The notes under the pieces were generated by a model. That model worked only from the letters and a program-made list of their open reading frames with translations, ran no database searches and had not been told where the DNA came from. Position numbers and translations under genes: made by a program. A stretch of 11,080 nucleotides of DNA from JAYKHL01 sp035284865 (GTDB lineage Bacteria; Cyanobacteriota; Sericytochromatia; S15B-MN24; JAQBPE01), in contig JAYKHL010000235.1 of assembly GCA_035284865.1 (NCBI GenBank), positions 1 through 11,080 on the forward strand, given 5' to 3'. Positions 1 to 7,232 of the stretch are shown here, piece after piece (within the stretch, counting starts at the first letter, position 1; each line of letters begins with the position of its first letter).

Positions 1-369
1 CTAGCCGCCATCGAGGCCGGCGTTACCATGGTTGACGCCACGGCCTTCGGGATGGGGCGGGGGGCCGGGAACCTGCCGATGGAATTGCTGCTGGCGCACT
101 TGGAGAGCCAAGGTCATCAGGGTGTGCGCGCCGCGCCCTACATGAACCTTGTGGCCCAACGCTACGAGCCTCTGCAGGCTGAGCTGGGTTGGGGCTATGG
201 GGTGGCCCCCATGCTGGGGGGGCTGGCGGGGCTGCACCCCTCTGCCGTCTCCCGGTCTCTGGCCGAGTGTGGTGGAGGGCCCGGCGTGCTCTGGGAGACG
301 CTCTTTGCGCTGGGAGACCTGCGGCACCTGTCTGTCCAGCCGGTGGGAGACCAACCGTGCGTCCGGTGA
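1..369 (+). CDS. HMGL/DRE-TIM family aldolase, C-terminal part (5' end outside window)
   Basis: Frame 1 is open from the first base to TGA at 367-369, so only the last 122 residues are present and the start lies upstream. The segment AIEAGVTMVDATAFGMGRGAGNL-type (residues about 3-24 of the visible part, split here as AIEAGVTMVDATAFGMG and GRGAGNLP) matches the end of the TIM barrel in HMGL-like aldolases of the 4-hydroxy-2-oxovalerate aldolase type, where a G-x-G-x-G-A-G-N signature follows an A-I-E-A-G strand. Further on, PMLGGLAGLHPS resembles the substrate-binding tail of these proteins. Members cleave or form C-C bonds next to a 2-oxo acid using a divalent metal. Relatives of unknown substrate occur in polysaccharide loci, which fits the context. 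The metal-binding and catalytic residues of the N-terminal half are outside the window. The stop overlaps a possible GTG of the next gene, indicating an operon. Confidence 0.8.
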   Translation, partial: LAAIEAGVTMVDATAFGMGRGAGNLPMELLLAHLESQGHQGVRAAPYMNLVAQRYEPLQAELGWGYGVAPMLGGLAGLHPSAVSRSLAECGGGPGVLWETLFALGDLRHLSVQPVGDQPCVR

Positions 370-1394
370 CTGAGGTTCGAGCCGCTCGGCTCCGGGAGCT
401 GTTGGACACGGGCGCCGTGTTCAAGCTGGTCTGCGGGGCGGGCAACGAAAACCTGCAGGAGATTGAGCGGCTCGCCACCGTCTACACCCTGGCGGGCGCC
501 AATGCCTTCGACGTGGCGGCCACGCCAGCCAGCGTGGCCGCTTGCGTGGCTGGCATCGAGCGGGCTGAGGTGCTCGCCCCAGGCCTGGGGCTTGCGGCGC
601 CTGAGCGCCCCTTCATCACTGTCAGTGTGGGGATGCCGGGGGATCACCACGTGCGCAAGGCCCTCATCACGGATGCCTGCGTGGCGTGTGGCAAGTGCAT
701 CCCCGTGTGTCCGACGGACGCCATCCCCGACAGCCTCGTGATCATCCGGGAGCAGTGCATCGGCTGTGGCAACTGCGAGGCGGCCTGCCCGCCCAAGGTG
801 GCGGCGATTCGCTACGAGCACAATCATCGGGCGCTGGAGGAGGTGTTGCCGGCTTGCCTGGCAGCGGGCGCCGAGAACGTGGAGCTCCATGCTGCCGTGC
901 CGGATGACGACACCATCCTTGAGGAGTGGCGCGTCGTAGCAGCCTTGCAGCCCTTGCACATGATCTCGATGTGCGTCGATCGACAGCACCTGTCCAACGC
1001 CCAGCTGGTGGCGCGCATCCGGGCCGCTGCCGAGGTGGCGGGTGATCGCCTCATCGTCCAGGCCGATGGCGTACCGATGAGCGGCGGCAGGGACGACTGG
1101 AACACGACGCTGCAGGCCATTGCCACGGCCGACGTCATCCACAAGCAGCTGCGGCTGAAGGATGCCGCGTTCCGGCGGTTGCCGGTGTTGCTGTCGGGAG
1201 GCACGAACTCCCACACGGCGGAGCTGGCCAGGCGCTGTGGGGTGCCATTTGCGGGAGTGGCGGTGGGGACGCATGCGCGCAGGGTTGTTCGCGAGTGGCT
1301 GCAGGCCCCAGATCCTTGGGAGCCTCGAGGCCTTCAACGGGCCCTGGCTGAAGCGGTGGGCCTGGTGGCGCAAGTCTGCCTGGCGAAGGCTTGA
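357..1394 (+). CDS. LdpA-like protein with two [4Fe-4S] clusters
   Basis: A 345-residue soluble protein. Two ferredoxin-type motifs are visible: C108-x2-C111-x2-C114-x3-C118-P and C134-x2-C137-x2-C140-x3-C144-P, the classic pair for two [4Fe-4S] clusters. They sit between an N-terminal part containing FKLVCGAGNE (residues 22-31) and LAGANAFDVAA, and a C-terminal alpha/beta part ending in LLSGGTNSHTAELA and GVAVGTHARR. This order resembles LdpA, the cyanobacterial Fe-S protein that senses redox state for the circadian clock. Here the genomic context is sugar metabolism, so a clock role is unlikely. An enzyme or redox partner of the upstream aldolase is an inference. GTG 357 is chosen because GGGAGA (345-350) lies 6 bases upstream; GTG 366, which overlaps the aldolase stop, is the alternative. 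The frame is open further upstream, but that stretch overlaps the aldolase. Family call fairly sure; function unknown. Confidence 0.75.
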   Translation: MRPVTEVRAARLRELLDTGAVFKLVCGAGNENLQEIERLATVYTLAGANAFDVAATPASVAACVAGIERAEVLAPGLGLAAPERPFITVSVGMPGDHHVRKALITDACVACGKCIPVCPTDAIPDSLVIIREQCIGCGNCEAACPPKVAAIRYEHNHRALEEVLPACLAAGAENVELHAAVPDDDTILEEWRVVAALQPLHMISMCVDRQHLSNAQLVARIRAAAEVAGDRLIVQADGVPMSGGRDDWNTTLQAIATADVIHKQLRLKDAAFRRLPVLLSGGTNSHTAELARRCGVPFAGVAVGTHARRVVREWLQAPDPWEPRGLQRALAEAVGLVAQVCLAKA

Positions 1395-1396
1395 GC

Positions 1397-1717
1397 GTGG
1401 AAGGCGTGCACGAGTCATTCATGTGTTCACGCATCGAGGCCTCACTGGCTGTGAAGCAGGCCTTCCTGGACGACCCGAGCCTCCTGGAGCAGCTGAGCCT
1501 GGTGGTGGAGAGCTGCGTCCGCAGCCTCGCGGTCGGGGGCAAGCTCATCTTCGCCGGCAATGGGGGGAGTTTCGCCGATGCTCGGCACCTGTTGGCGGAG
1601 TTCACCTCGCGGTTCAACATGAAGCGTCGACCGCTCGCCTCGCTCGTGCTCGGGGCCAACAGCTCGGCCATCAGCGTCATCGGCAACGACTATGGCTATG
1701 ACCAGGTGTTCGCGCTC
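1397..1717 (+). pseudogene. N-terminal half of a GmhA-like SIS sugar-phosphate isomerase (truncated)
   Basis: About 105 residues align by eye with sedoheptulose-7-phosphate isomerase (GmhA) type SIS proteins: an N-terminal helical part (IEASLAVKQAFLDDP), the phosphate-binding loop GNGGSFADARHL (residues 54-65), AEFTSRF with the conserved acidic residue (E68), and AISVIGNDYGYDQVFA. Intact GmhA then continues with a second half containing a GISTSGNS-type loop and a terminal HxxxH-like helix, roughly 190 residues in total. None of this is visible here in any of the three forward frames; the frame instead runs into unrelated residues. The gene is therefore almost certainly inactive as an isomerase. 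Possible starts are TTG 1391 (overlapping the upstream stop), GTG 1397 and ATG 1421; GTG 1397 is preferred for its spacing from GAAGG. The intact ancestor probably converted a ketose phosphate to an aldose phosphate for the same pathway. Confidence 0.72.
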
Positions 1718-2208
1718 TGCAGCCTGCCCGAGTTTCTCGGCCAGCGGGCGGCGCGAGGAGCCTTCCGGTTCGAGAGTGACCTCGTTGCCGGGAGCCCCGC
1801 CAGGCAGGCGATCATCGTCCCGATGGATTTTGGCGCGCCTGTGCGCTATCCCGACTTCCGCGAGTCCCACGCACGTACCACGCCGGACCTCTGCGGGTTC
1901 CACCTGCCGCACCGTGCATCAAATCGCAGCGTACGTTCCGCAGGCCGCCACGCGACTCATCGTCGCCAACGTTGGCGGCTTCACAGCAGATGCGCCGCCC
2001 CCGGTGGAAAGGCGGCGCTGGCTATGCGAGCGCATCTTCGGGTCCGTGTCGGATCTGTCGTTCGGAAACCCGGAGGTGGCCCCGCAAAACATGGCGCGCT
2101 TGGCTGGGTAATTCGTCGGCCTCCAGCATCTTCGTGATACCGGACGAGCGCGCCGTGGCCGCCCGGACGTACGGCATGCGCGTCTGTCTCGACCGTTTAC
2201 TTTTGTAG
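1718..2208 (+). pseudogene. Frameshifted remnant of a TIM-barrel sugar phosphate isomerase/epimerase
   Basis: Protein-like sequence moves between frames. Frame 2 carries IIVPMDFGAPVRYPDFRESH up to about 1910. Frame 3 (1911-2111) continues with TVHQIAAYVPQAATRLIVAN, then VGGFTADAPPPVERRRWLCE and PEVAPQNMARLAG. After a stop at 2109-2111, frame 1 (2110-2208) gives FVIPDERAVAARTYGMRVCLD before a TAG. The pieces VNVGGF-x-D-x-P, E-x-x-PQNM, and F-V-x-P-D-E followed by a G-x-R-x-CLD strand occur in this order in AP-endonuclease-2-type sugar phosphate isomerases/epimerases found in polysaccharide loci. The usual N-terminal strands and everything after the CLD strand are missing. At least two frame changes are needed, so it is not a working gene unless they are sequencing or assembly errors. 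Identification is from remembered family patterns and is moderately sure; the part before 1900 is weak. Confidence 0.5.
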
Positions 2209-2307
2209 ATGATGTGCACGCACTTTGACCGCGACTTTCACCAAGCGCTTGCCGCTTTGCTGTCCAACACCTGGAAGGGACCCCGGCCTTGAGAGATCCC
2301 GGGATTC

Positions 2308-2313
2308 AGGAGG
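2308..2313 (+). promoter_or_regulatory. Strong ribosome binding site for the FkbM gene
   Basis: AGGAGG lies 6 bases before the ATG at 2320 and is the best Shine-Dalgarno match noted in the window. It fixes that start. A perfect 10-bp palindrome, ATCCCGGGAT (2296-2305), lies immediately upstream; it may be chance. No convincing promoter was seen in 2209-2307. Confidence 0.75.
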
Positions 2314-2319
2314 CTGACC

Positions 2320-3504
2320 ATGTCGACGCGCTTACGTGAGGATTTGCTCCGGCTGTTGGGCGAGGCTGACGCTGATGTTCGCCGTCGGGAGTCCGGAAGC
2401 CTCGAGGAGGCCGTCGGGGGGCTCGACCGGCCCTTTGTCCTCTTCGGGGCCGGCCACCTCGGCAAGAAGGTGCTGAATGTGCTCCGGCGGTTGGGGCATC
2501 GGCCTCTCGCCTTCATCGATAACAACCCGGCCTTGGCGGGCACGTCCATCGAGGGGATCGACGTTTATACCCCGGCCGCGTTTGTGGCGCAGCATGACCC
2601 CGCGCATGTGGGAGTGATCACCACAATCTGGTCGGGTGAAGCCACTGACAGGATGAGAGACCGTATCGGACCCCTGAAGCAGTTAGGGTTCAGGAATGTT
2701 GCACTGTTCGGCCATATGGCGTGGGCTTTCAAGGAGGCGTTCCTGCCTTACTACGCCCTTGATCTTCCGTCCCGGGTGCTTCGAGAGAAAGACAGAATCC
2801 TGGCGGCCTTCGACTTGATGTCCGACGAGGCATCGCGCCAGATCTTCGTGGAACATGTCCGCTGGCGGTTGTGGCTCGATTACGATCGACTTCCAGAACC
2901 GTGCTCCGAAGAGATTTATTTCAACACGAAGTATGTGAACGTCGTTCCTGATGAGGTCGTGTACGATATAGGCGCTTTTGATGGAGATACCGCGGCAGCA
3001 TTCGTAAATGGCATTCGTGGTCGAGCATTTTCTCACGTTTATTGCTTCGAGCCTATGACATCGAACTACGAGGCACTCGTTGCCCGGTTGCGTGGCGATG
3101 GCGACAGGTTTGCTCAGGTCTCCGCTCACAGGCTGGCCCTCGGCGATGAGCGGCGGTCGATCTCCGTCGAGTCCTCCGGCGGCCCTGCCGCGCGTGTCGG
3201 CGCAGGGCAAGACTCAGTCGAGATGACCACGGTCGATGATTTCGCCTCGCATCACAAGGCGCCGTCGTTTCTCAAACTTGATATCGAAGGGTTCGAGCAG
3301 CGTTGCCTGTCTGGGGCTCGGGCGACTATCGAGCGGCTGCAGCCCGTGATTGCAGTGTGCGTGTATCACCTTCAAGCGCACCTGTGGGACATACCCCTTC
3401 AGATTCAGGGGGTTCGGGGCGGGTATAGGTTTCATCTCCTCCCGCACGTGGTGGACGGATGGGATCTCGTGTTATACGCGGTGCCGCAGGGCAGGGCGGT
3501 GTGA
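2320..3504 (+). CDS. FkbM family methyltransferase with N-terminal nucleotide-binding-like domain
   Basis: A 394-residue protein with two parts. Residues 1 to about 150 contain VLFGAGHLGKKVL (40-52) followed by a strand ending in AFIDNN, a Rossmann-type phosphate-binding loop as in PglD-like or CoA-binding sugar-modifying domains. Residues about 205-385 are an FkbM-type SAM-dependent methyltransferase: motif I VVYDIGAFDGDT (213-224), the acidic motif CFEP (242-245), TTVDDF, and FLKLDIEGFE (317-326). Members O-methylate sugars or small molecules in polysaccharide and polyketide clusters; the acceptor here is probably a sugar hydroxyl. There is no signal peptide or membrane segment, so it should be cytoplasmic. 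The start is fixed by AGGAGG at 2308-2313. The reading frame is intact although it follows a decayed region, and G+C drops to about 47% in 2881-3060, suggesting a separate origin from its neighbours. Confidence 0.87.
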   Translation: MSTRLREDLLRLLGEADADVRRRESGSLEEAVGGLDRPFVLFGAGHLGKKVLNVLRRLGHRPLAFIDNNPALAGTSIEGIDVYTPAAFVAQHDPAHVGVITTIWSGEATDRMRDRIGPLKQLGFRNVALFGHMAWAFKEAFLPYYALDLPSRVLREKDRILAAFDLMSDEASRQIFVEHVRWRLWLDYDRLPEPCSEEIYFNTKYVNVVPDEVVYDIGAFDGDTAAAFVNGIRGRAFSHVYCFEPMTSNYEALVARLRGDGDRFAQVSAHRLALGDERRSISVESSGGPAARVGAGQDSVEMTTVDDFASHHKAPSFLKLDIEGFEQRCLSGARATIERLQPVIAVCVYHLQAHLWDIPLQIQGVRGGYRFHLLPHVVDGWDLVLYAVPQGRAV

Positions 3505-3923
3505 TGGAGAGGAGTTCTTGAGGGTTTCGGGCTACCACTTTTGGAAAATGGCAGCGCGGTGAGTCACGGATGTATTCTTCTTGCCGAGCGGTGTCTCGGA
3601 GCACCTCAACAACACACTGGCGCGCGGCGGCTGGGGGCCTTGCGCATGCTTCACGAGCCGGGTGGTGCCATCGCCGCCTGGCCACCCGATGTCGGGGGCC
3701 ACGCAGGGACCGGCGATGATGCCCGAGGCGGCGCCATGGTCCGTCAGGCCGGCCGGTAGAGTGCTTGGGAGTCACAGGTCATACCACACGGGCCGCTGTC
3801 GGCTTGCTGGAGCAAGCACACCCTTGTTGCGTTGATCGGCCGGGGACGGTGACATCCAGCAAGGTGAACGGGTCCAACCTAGTGGGACGTGGTGGCAGAA
3901 CTGTCTGGTGATGGGGAAACAAC
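3505..3923. other. 419-bp gap without a recognised gene
   Basis: No intact gene can be supported. Frame 2 reads protein-like on both sides of a TGA at 3560-3562 (GYHFWKMAAR before it, DVFFLPSGVSEHLNNTLARG after it), which could be the remains of a gene with a nonsense mutation, but I do not recognise the family. A small inverted repeat, GCTTGC-TGGA-GCAAGC (3802-3817), has no T-run after it and is not called a terminator. No clear promoter was found before the next gene. Confidence 0.5.
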
Positions 3924-4808
3924 TTGAACAGCCAACCAGGGTTTGTTGAAATCGTGACGGCGACGGAATGCATCTGCTGCGGTCAGCGCTCCCTCGAGTC
4001 GGGCCCCGCTATATTGATGCCCTTTGTAGCGCATCGGGTGTTCGGCTGGCGTCCGGTCGAGATCACGGCAGAGTGGGGGCTGCGAACGGTGCCGCAGGGG
4101 ATGGCTCATTCCCTTTGCAACACCCTCGTATGTCCTCGATGTGGCGCGTTTTTTTGCGACATCCGGTTCAGCGATGAGCAGCTTGGGCGCTTGTATGCGG
4201 GCTATCGGGACGCCGAATACGTTGCTCTAAGAGAGCACTACGAGCCGGGGTATGCGGCTGTAAATGCCGTATTAACGAAGGCTGTCAGGTACACTGACCT
4301 GGTTGAGGCGTTTCTGCTGCCCCACGTGCAGTTGCCCGTGGACCTGCTCGACTGGGGGGGCGACACGGGGGCCAATAGCCCCTTCAAGCAGCACCACCGG
4401 CGCTGGGACATCTTCGACATCAGCGGGGCCGCACCCGTGGTGGGGGCGCGAGCGGTCTCGCGGTCGGAGGCTGAGCAAGGAGGTTATTCCCTGGTGGTGT
4501 GCAGCCAGGTGCTCGAGCACGTTTCGTGGCCTCTTTTGGTGTTGCGGGAGATGGTCGGGGTGATGGATGAACAGACCGTGCTCTACGTGGAACTTCCCCA
4601 CGAGGCCTTGATACGAGAGGGAGCAAGGCTGCCCGAGCAGAAGCGCCATTGGCACGAGCACGTGAACTTCTTCACGCGTCGTGCCATCGAGGAGATGGTT
4701 GTGCGTGTCGGGCTTGAGATCTTGGCCTTTCGTGACGACAATTATGTGTCCATCGGTGACCGTCGCGGTTACCTGTTTCAGGTGGCCCTTCGCAAGGCCC
4801 CCGCGTGA
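3924..4808 (+). CDS. Class I SAM-dependent methyltransferase with N-terminal zinc ribbon
   Basis: A 294-residue protein. Cysteine pairs C16/C19 and C70/C73 (CICCG and CPRCG) form a probable zinc ribbon like that in sugar C-methyltransferase-type proteins. The SAM fold follows: motif I LLDWGGDTGAN (with GGDTG in place of the usual GxGxG), LVVCSQVLEHV (the D/E-x-LEH post-motif), VLYVELPHE, then HWHEHVNFFTRRAIEEMV, typical of the Methyltransf_23 group near polysaccharide genes. The probable role is methylation of a sugar or glycan end; the substrate is unknown. The start is TTG 3924, the first start codon after an in-frame stop at 3909-3911, with GGGGA (3913-3917) 6 bases before it; GTG 3954 would remove part of the region before C16. 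The ATG at 3911 is in another frame and soon stops. It is followed after 25 bp by the glycosyltransferase gene. Confidence 0.82.
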   Translation: MNSQPGFVEIVTATECICCGQRSLESGPAILMPFVAHRVFGWRPVEITAEWGLRTVPQGMAHSLCNTLVCPRCGAFFCDIRFSDEQLGRLYAGYRDAEYVALREHYEPGYAAVNAVLTKAVRYTDLVEAFLLPHVQLPVDLLDWGGDTGANSPFKQHHRRWDIFDISGAAPVVGARAVSRSEAEQGGYSLVVCSQVLEHVSWPLLVLREMVGVMDEQTVLYVELPHEALIREGARLPEQKRHWHEHVNFFTRRAIEEMVVRVGLEILAFRDDNYVSIGDRRGYLFQVALRKAPA

Positions 4809-4833
4809 GCCAGGCTTCATTTGAGGACGCAGC

Positions 4834-5823
4834 ATGCCCCGGCACGTCACTGTCATCACCCCGTGCTACAACGAGGCGGGCAACGTCGAGCCCCTTCGCG
4901 AACGAATCCGAGCGGTGTTCGACGGCTTGCCCGGCTACCGCCACACCCACCTTTTCATCGATAACGCCTCATCCGATGACACAGTGGCACGCATCAAGGC
5001 GATGGCACAGATGGATCCGGACATTCGTTTGATCGTCAATCAGCGCAACTTTGGTCACATTCGTTCTCCTTACCACGCCTTCTTGCAGGCGGAGGGCGAT
5101 GCCGTGATCGTGATGGTGTCGGATCTGCAAGATCCCCCGGAACTCATTCCAGAGTTCCTCGCTCTGTGGGAGGCCGGGGCTCCTGTCGTCTTGGGTGTAA
5201 AGACATCTAGCTCTGAGTCTTGGTTGATGTATAGGTTGCGCACCCTTTACTACGACACGCTGCAGCGCCTCGCCGGCGTGAAACTCTTGCAGCATGCGAC
5301 GGGCTTTGGCTGCTACGACCGTCGGGTGGTGGAAGAGTTGAGGAAGCTACCTGACGCTCTGCCCTACGTAAGAGGTCTGATCGCCGAACTCGGCTTTCCC
5401 ATCAAGACTATCCCGTTTCACCAGGCTCCACGGCCATGGGGATTCACCAAGAACAACTTTTACACCCTTTATGATCTTGCGATGCTTGGGTTCACCACAC
5501 ACTCTCGCGTGCCCTTGCGCCTCGCTATCTTCACGGGCTTTTTGGTCGCCGGCTTCAGCTTCTGTGTCGCCCTCGTCTATCTTGTCGCCAAGCTCATCTT
5601 ATGGAACAACTTTCCTAACATTGGCCAGGCCCCGACGGTCGTGGGGTTGTTCTTTCTCGGTGGCGTACAACTCATCTTCACTGGCATCCTTGGCGAGTAC
5701 ATCGGCGCCATCCATACGCAGGTCCTGCGGCGGCCGTTTGTGGTCGAGAAGGAGCGTGTTGGCTTCCCGGTGGACGATGCGCGCGAGGCACGCGTGCTAC
5801 CCGTCACTGAGCGTGTGACGTGA
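4834..5823 (+). CDS. GT2 glycosyltransferase, dolichol-phosphate-sugar synthase type (GtrB/ArnC-like)
   Basis: A 329-residue protein. The N-terminal GT-A domain begins with VTVITPCYNEAGNV (residues 5-18) and has IDNASSDDT, NFGHIRSPYHAF and the metal/nucleotide motif SDLQDPPE (96-103, D-x-Q-D-P). It continues with GFGCYDRRVVEEL and the KNNFYTLYDLA segment that precedes the membrane part in this family. Two hydrophobic helices are clear at about residues 230-252 and 268-292, with LGEYIGAIHTQVLRRP after the second, as in GtrB, ArnC and YfdH. These enzymes transfer a sugar from a nucleotide donor to polyprenyl phosphate on the cytoplasmic face of the inner membrane. The sugar cannot be read from the sequence. 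GAGG (4823-4826) lies 7 bases before the ATG. The stop overlaps the next gene's GTG (GTGA), implying translational coupling. Confidence 0.92.
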   Translation: MPRHVTVITPCYNEAGNVEPLRERIRAVFDGLPGYRHTHLFIDNASSDDTVARIKAMAQMDPDIRLIVNQRNFGHIRSPYHAFLQAEGDAVIVMVSDLQDPPELIPEFLALWEAGAPVVLGVKTSSSESWLMYRLRTLYYDTLQRLAGVKLLQHATGFGCYDRRVVEELRKLPDALPYVRGLIAELGFPIKTIPFHQAPRPWGFTKNNFYTLYDLAMLGFTTHSRVPLRLAIFTGFLVAGFSFCVALVYLVAKLILWNNFPNIGQAPTVVGLFFLGGVQLIFTGILGEYIGAIHTQVLRRPFVVEKERVGFPVDDAREARVLPVTERVT

Positions 5824-6869
5824 CCGTCGTGAAGCCGCCCCTGCCGGCGGACGAACTTGCCAGCATTGCCGAGCGGCTTGGGCCGCTGTGGAATGATCTC
5901 GACGGTGCCCACGTGCTGCTTACCGGAGGCACCGGATTCTGGGGCACCTGGCTCCTCGAGTCGTGCCTGTGGGTGGCGGACCGGCAGGGGCTCGACGTCC
6001 GCCTCGACGTGCTCACGCGCGACCCTGCCCGTTTCATGGCGCGTTCCGGGCATCTTGCCTCGCATCCCCGGGTCCGATTGCTCGCCGGAGACGTCACGAC
6101 GTTTGCTGGCGCTACACCCTACTCGCACATTCTCCACGCGGCGACGGACACGAGCGGGCCTGCCACGCGTGAGGCTTCCTTGGCGTATTTTGACACCTTG
6201 CTCTCCGGCACGCGCGCCGTGCTCGAGGCTGCACGGCCCACGCGGGCTCGGGTGCTGCTCGCGAGTTCCGGCGCCGTGTATGGCCCTCAGCCTCGCGACC
6301 TGACCCACGTCCCCGAGGACTTCGGGGGCGGGCCGCGCCTGTTCACGGCCGACAGCATCTACGCGGAGGGCAAGCGTGCTGGCGAGACGTTGGGGGCCCT
6401 CGCCGCCAAGGTGTGGGGGGTGCCGGTCGTGGTGGCACGCGGGTTTGCGTTCGTGGGGCCTCATCTGCCCCTTGACCAGCACTTCGCCATCGGCAACTTC
6501 ATTGGCGATGGCCTCCTGGGGCGACCTATTCGAGTGGGCGGAGATGGCACGCCGTGGCGGTCTTACATGTACGCGGCAGACATGGCCGTCTGGCTGTGGA
6601 CAATGCTGCTGCGGGGAGAGCCTGGCGTGGCATACAACCTCGGCTCGGACGAGGCCGTCACGATCCGGGACGTGGCGGGGGTTGTCGGAGCTCAGACGGG
6701 GCAACCCGTGCACGTGTCTTGCACCCCTGTGCCGGGTGTGCAGGCTCTCCGCTACGTCCCTTGTATCAGGCTTGCGCGGGACACCCTGGGCCTCACGCTG
6801 GTCCACGACGTGGCGGACGGCATTCGGCGGACCTTGGCCTGGCACCGGAGTTTCTCGGTCCCGGGCTAA
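5820..6869 (+). CDS. NAD(P)-dependent epimerase/dehydratase (extended SDR), sugar-nucleotide type
   Basis: A 349-residue protein starting at GTG 5820, which overlaps the glycosyltransferase stop by 4 bases. The cofactor loop is LLTGGTGFWGTWL (33-45, TGxxGxxG), followed by the acidic strand DVLTRD. The substrate-side catalytic set is S149-S150 in ASSGAVYGP and Y181-x3-K185 in YAEGKRAGE. Later come VARGFAFVGPHLP, RSYMYAADMAVWLW and AYNLGSDEAVTI, as in UDP-glucose 4-epimerase and dTDP-glucose 4,6-dehydratase relatives. It probably reduces, epimerises or dehydrates a nucleotide-linked sugar used by the neighbouring genes; the exact reaction cannot be assigned. The FWGTWLLES form of the cofactor loop recalls SDRs of deoxysugar clusters, but that link is weak. 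It is the last gene of the compact run that begins at 3924. Confidence 0.88.
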   Translation: MTVVKPPLPADELASIAERLGPLWNDLDGAHVLLTGGTGFWGTWLLESCLWVADRQGLDVRLDVLTRDPARFMARSGHLASHPRVRLLAGDVTTFAGATPYSHILHAATDTSGPATREASLAYFDTLLSGTRAVLEAARPTRARVLLASSGAVYGPQPRDLTHVPEDFGGGPRLFTADSIYAEGKRAGETLGALAAKVWGVPVVVARGFAFVGPHLPLDQHFAIGNFIGDGLLGRPIRVGGDGTPWRSYMYAADMAVWLWTMLLRGEPGVAYNLGSDEAVTIRDVAGVVGAQTGQPVHVSCTPVPGVQALRYVPCIRLARDTLGLTLVHDVADGIRRTLAWHRSFSVPG

Positions 6870-7159
6870 CGTGGCACCGCAAGGGCGAAGTACCTGTGCT
6901 TCGAGATGACTTGCCCACGTTCAGCGCTGTCGTGCGGTTATTCGACAGTTGGCGGGTAGCGGAGATCGACGCGGGGTACGTGAAGGTGGGATCCTGGGGA
7001 ATCTCGGCAGGGGTCCGAGGCTAGATCGATTGCCTGGCTGCGTCGCCGCGTCGCTGCACGGGTGGGGCGCACGTCCGACACCGGGCCCAGAATCCCTCGC
7101 GAAGCTGCGGGCCCCGCCGAACCGACGGCAGCCGTGTTCATCCTGCGGGACGCGCCGGT

Positions 7160-7188
7160 TTGCCTGGGCGTGACAAACGCGCTATGGT
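7160..7188 (+). promoter_or_regulatory. Candidate sigma-70-like promoter before the NeuB-cupin gene
   Basis: TTGCCT (7160-7165) and TATGGT (7183-7188) are separated by exactly 17 bases, each matching 4 of 6 consensus bases, and end about 50 bp before the ATG at 7239. The position after a 290-bp gap makes a promoter reasonable, but such matches arise by chance and the host's promoter rules are unknown. Confidence 0.3.
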
Positions 7189-7226
7189 TTTGTGCGCGCC
7201 CGGGCGGAGCGCCAGTTGCCCTGTGT

Positions 7227-7232
7227 GGGGAG
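7227..7232 (+). promoter_or_regulatory. Ribosome binding site that sets the NeuB-cupin start
   Basis: GGGGAG ends 6 bases before ATG 7239. It supports that start over upstream in-frame start codons, which would add about 59 residues with no family match. Confidence 0.6.

Noticed and set aside
189..356. Upstream extension of the LdpA-like frame
   Set aside because: It would overlap the aldolase tail by about 180 bp and reads as low-complexity Gly/Ala/Arg sequence; GTG 357 has a better ribosome binding site.
195..1418. Long minus-strand open frame (407 codons) opposite the LdpA-like gene
   Set aside because: No recognisable motifs, and the + strand has eight well-placed Fe-S cysteines.
1162..1701. 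Plus-strand open frame (179 codons) spanning the LdpA-like gene end and the SIS region
   Set aside because: It is in a different frame from both the LdpA-like and SIS motifs and has no domain of its own.
2296..2305. Palindrome ATCCCGGGAT as an operator
   Set aside because: It is a single 10-bp palindrome without a linked promoter; chance is a sufficient explanation.
3802..3817. Inverted repeat GCTTGC-TGGA-GCAAGC as a terminator
   Set aside because: The stem is only 6 bp, there is no T-run after it, and it lies nearly 300 bp after the FkbM stop.
5577..6845. Long minus-strand open frame (422 codons) opposite the GT2 and SDR genes
   Set aside because: It is rich in Arg, His and Pro with no domain, and lies opposite two well-supported genes; this is typical of antisense frames in GC-rich DNA.
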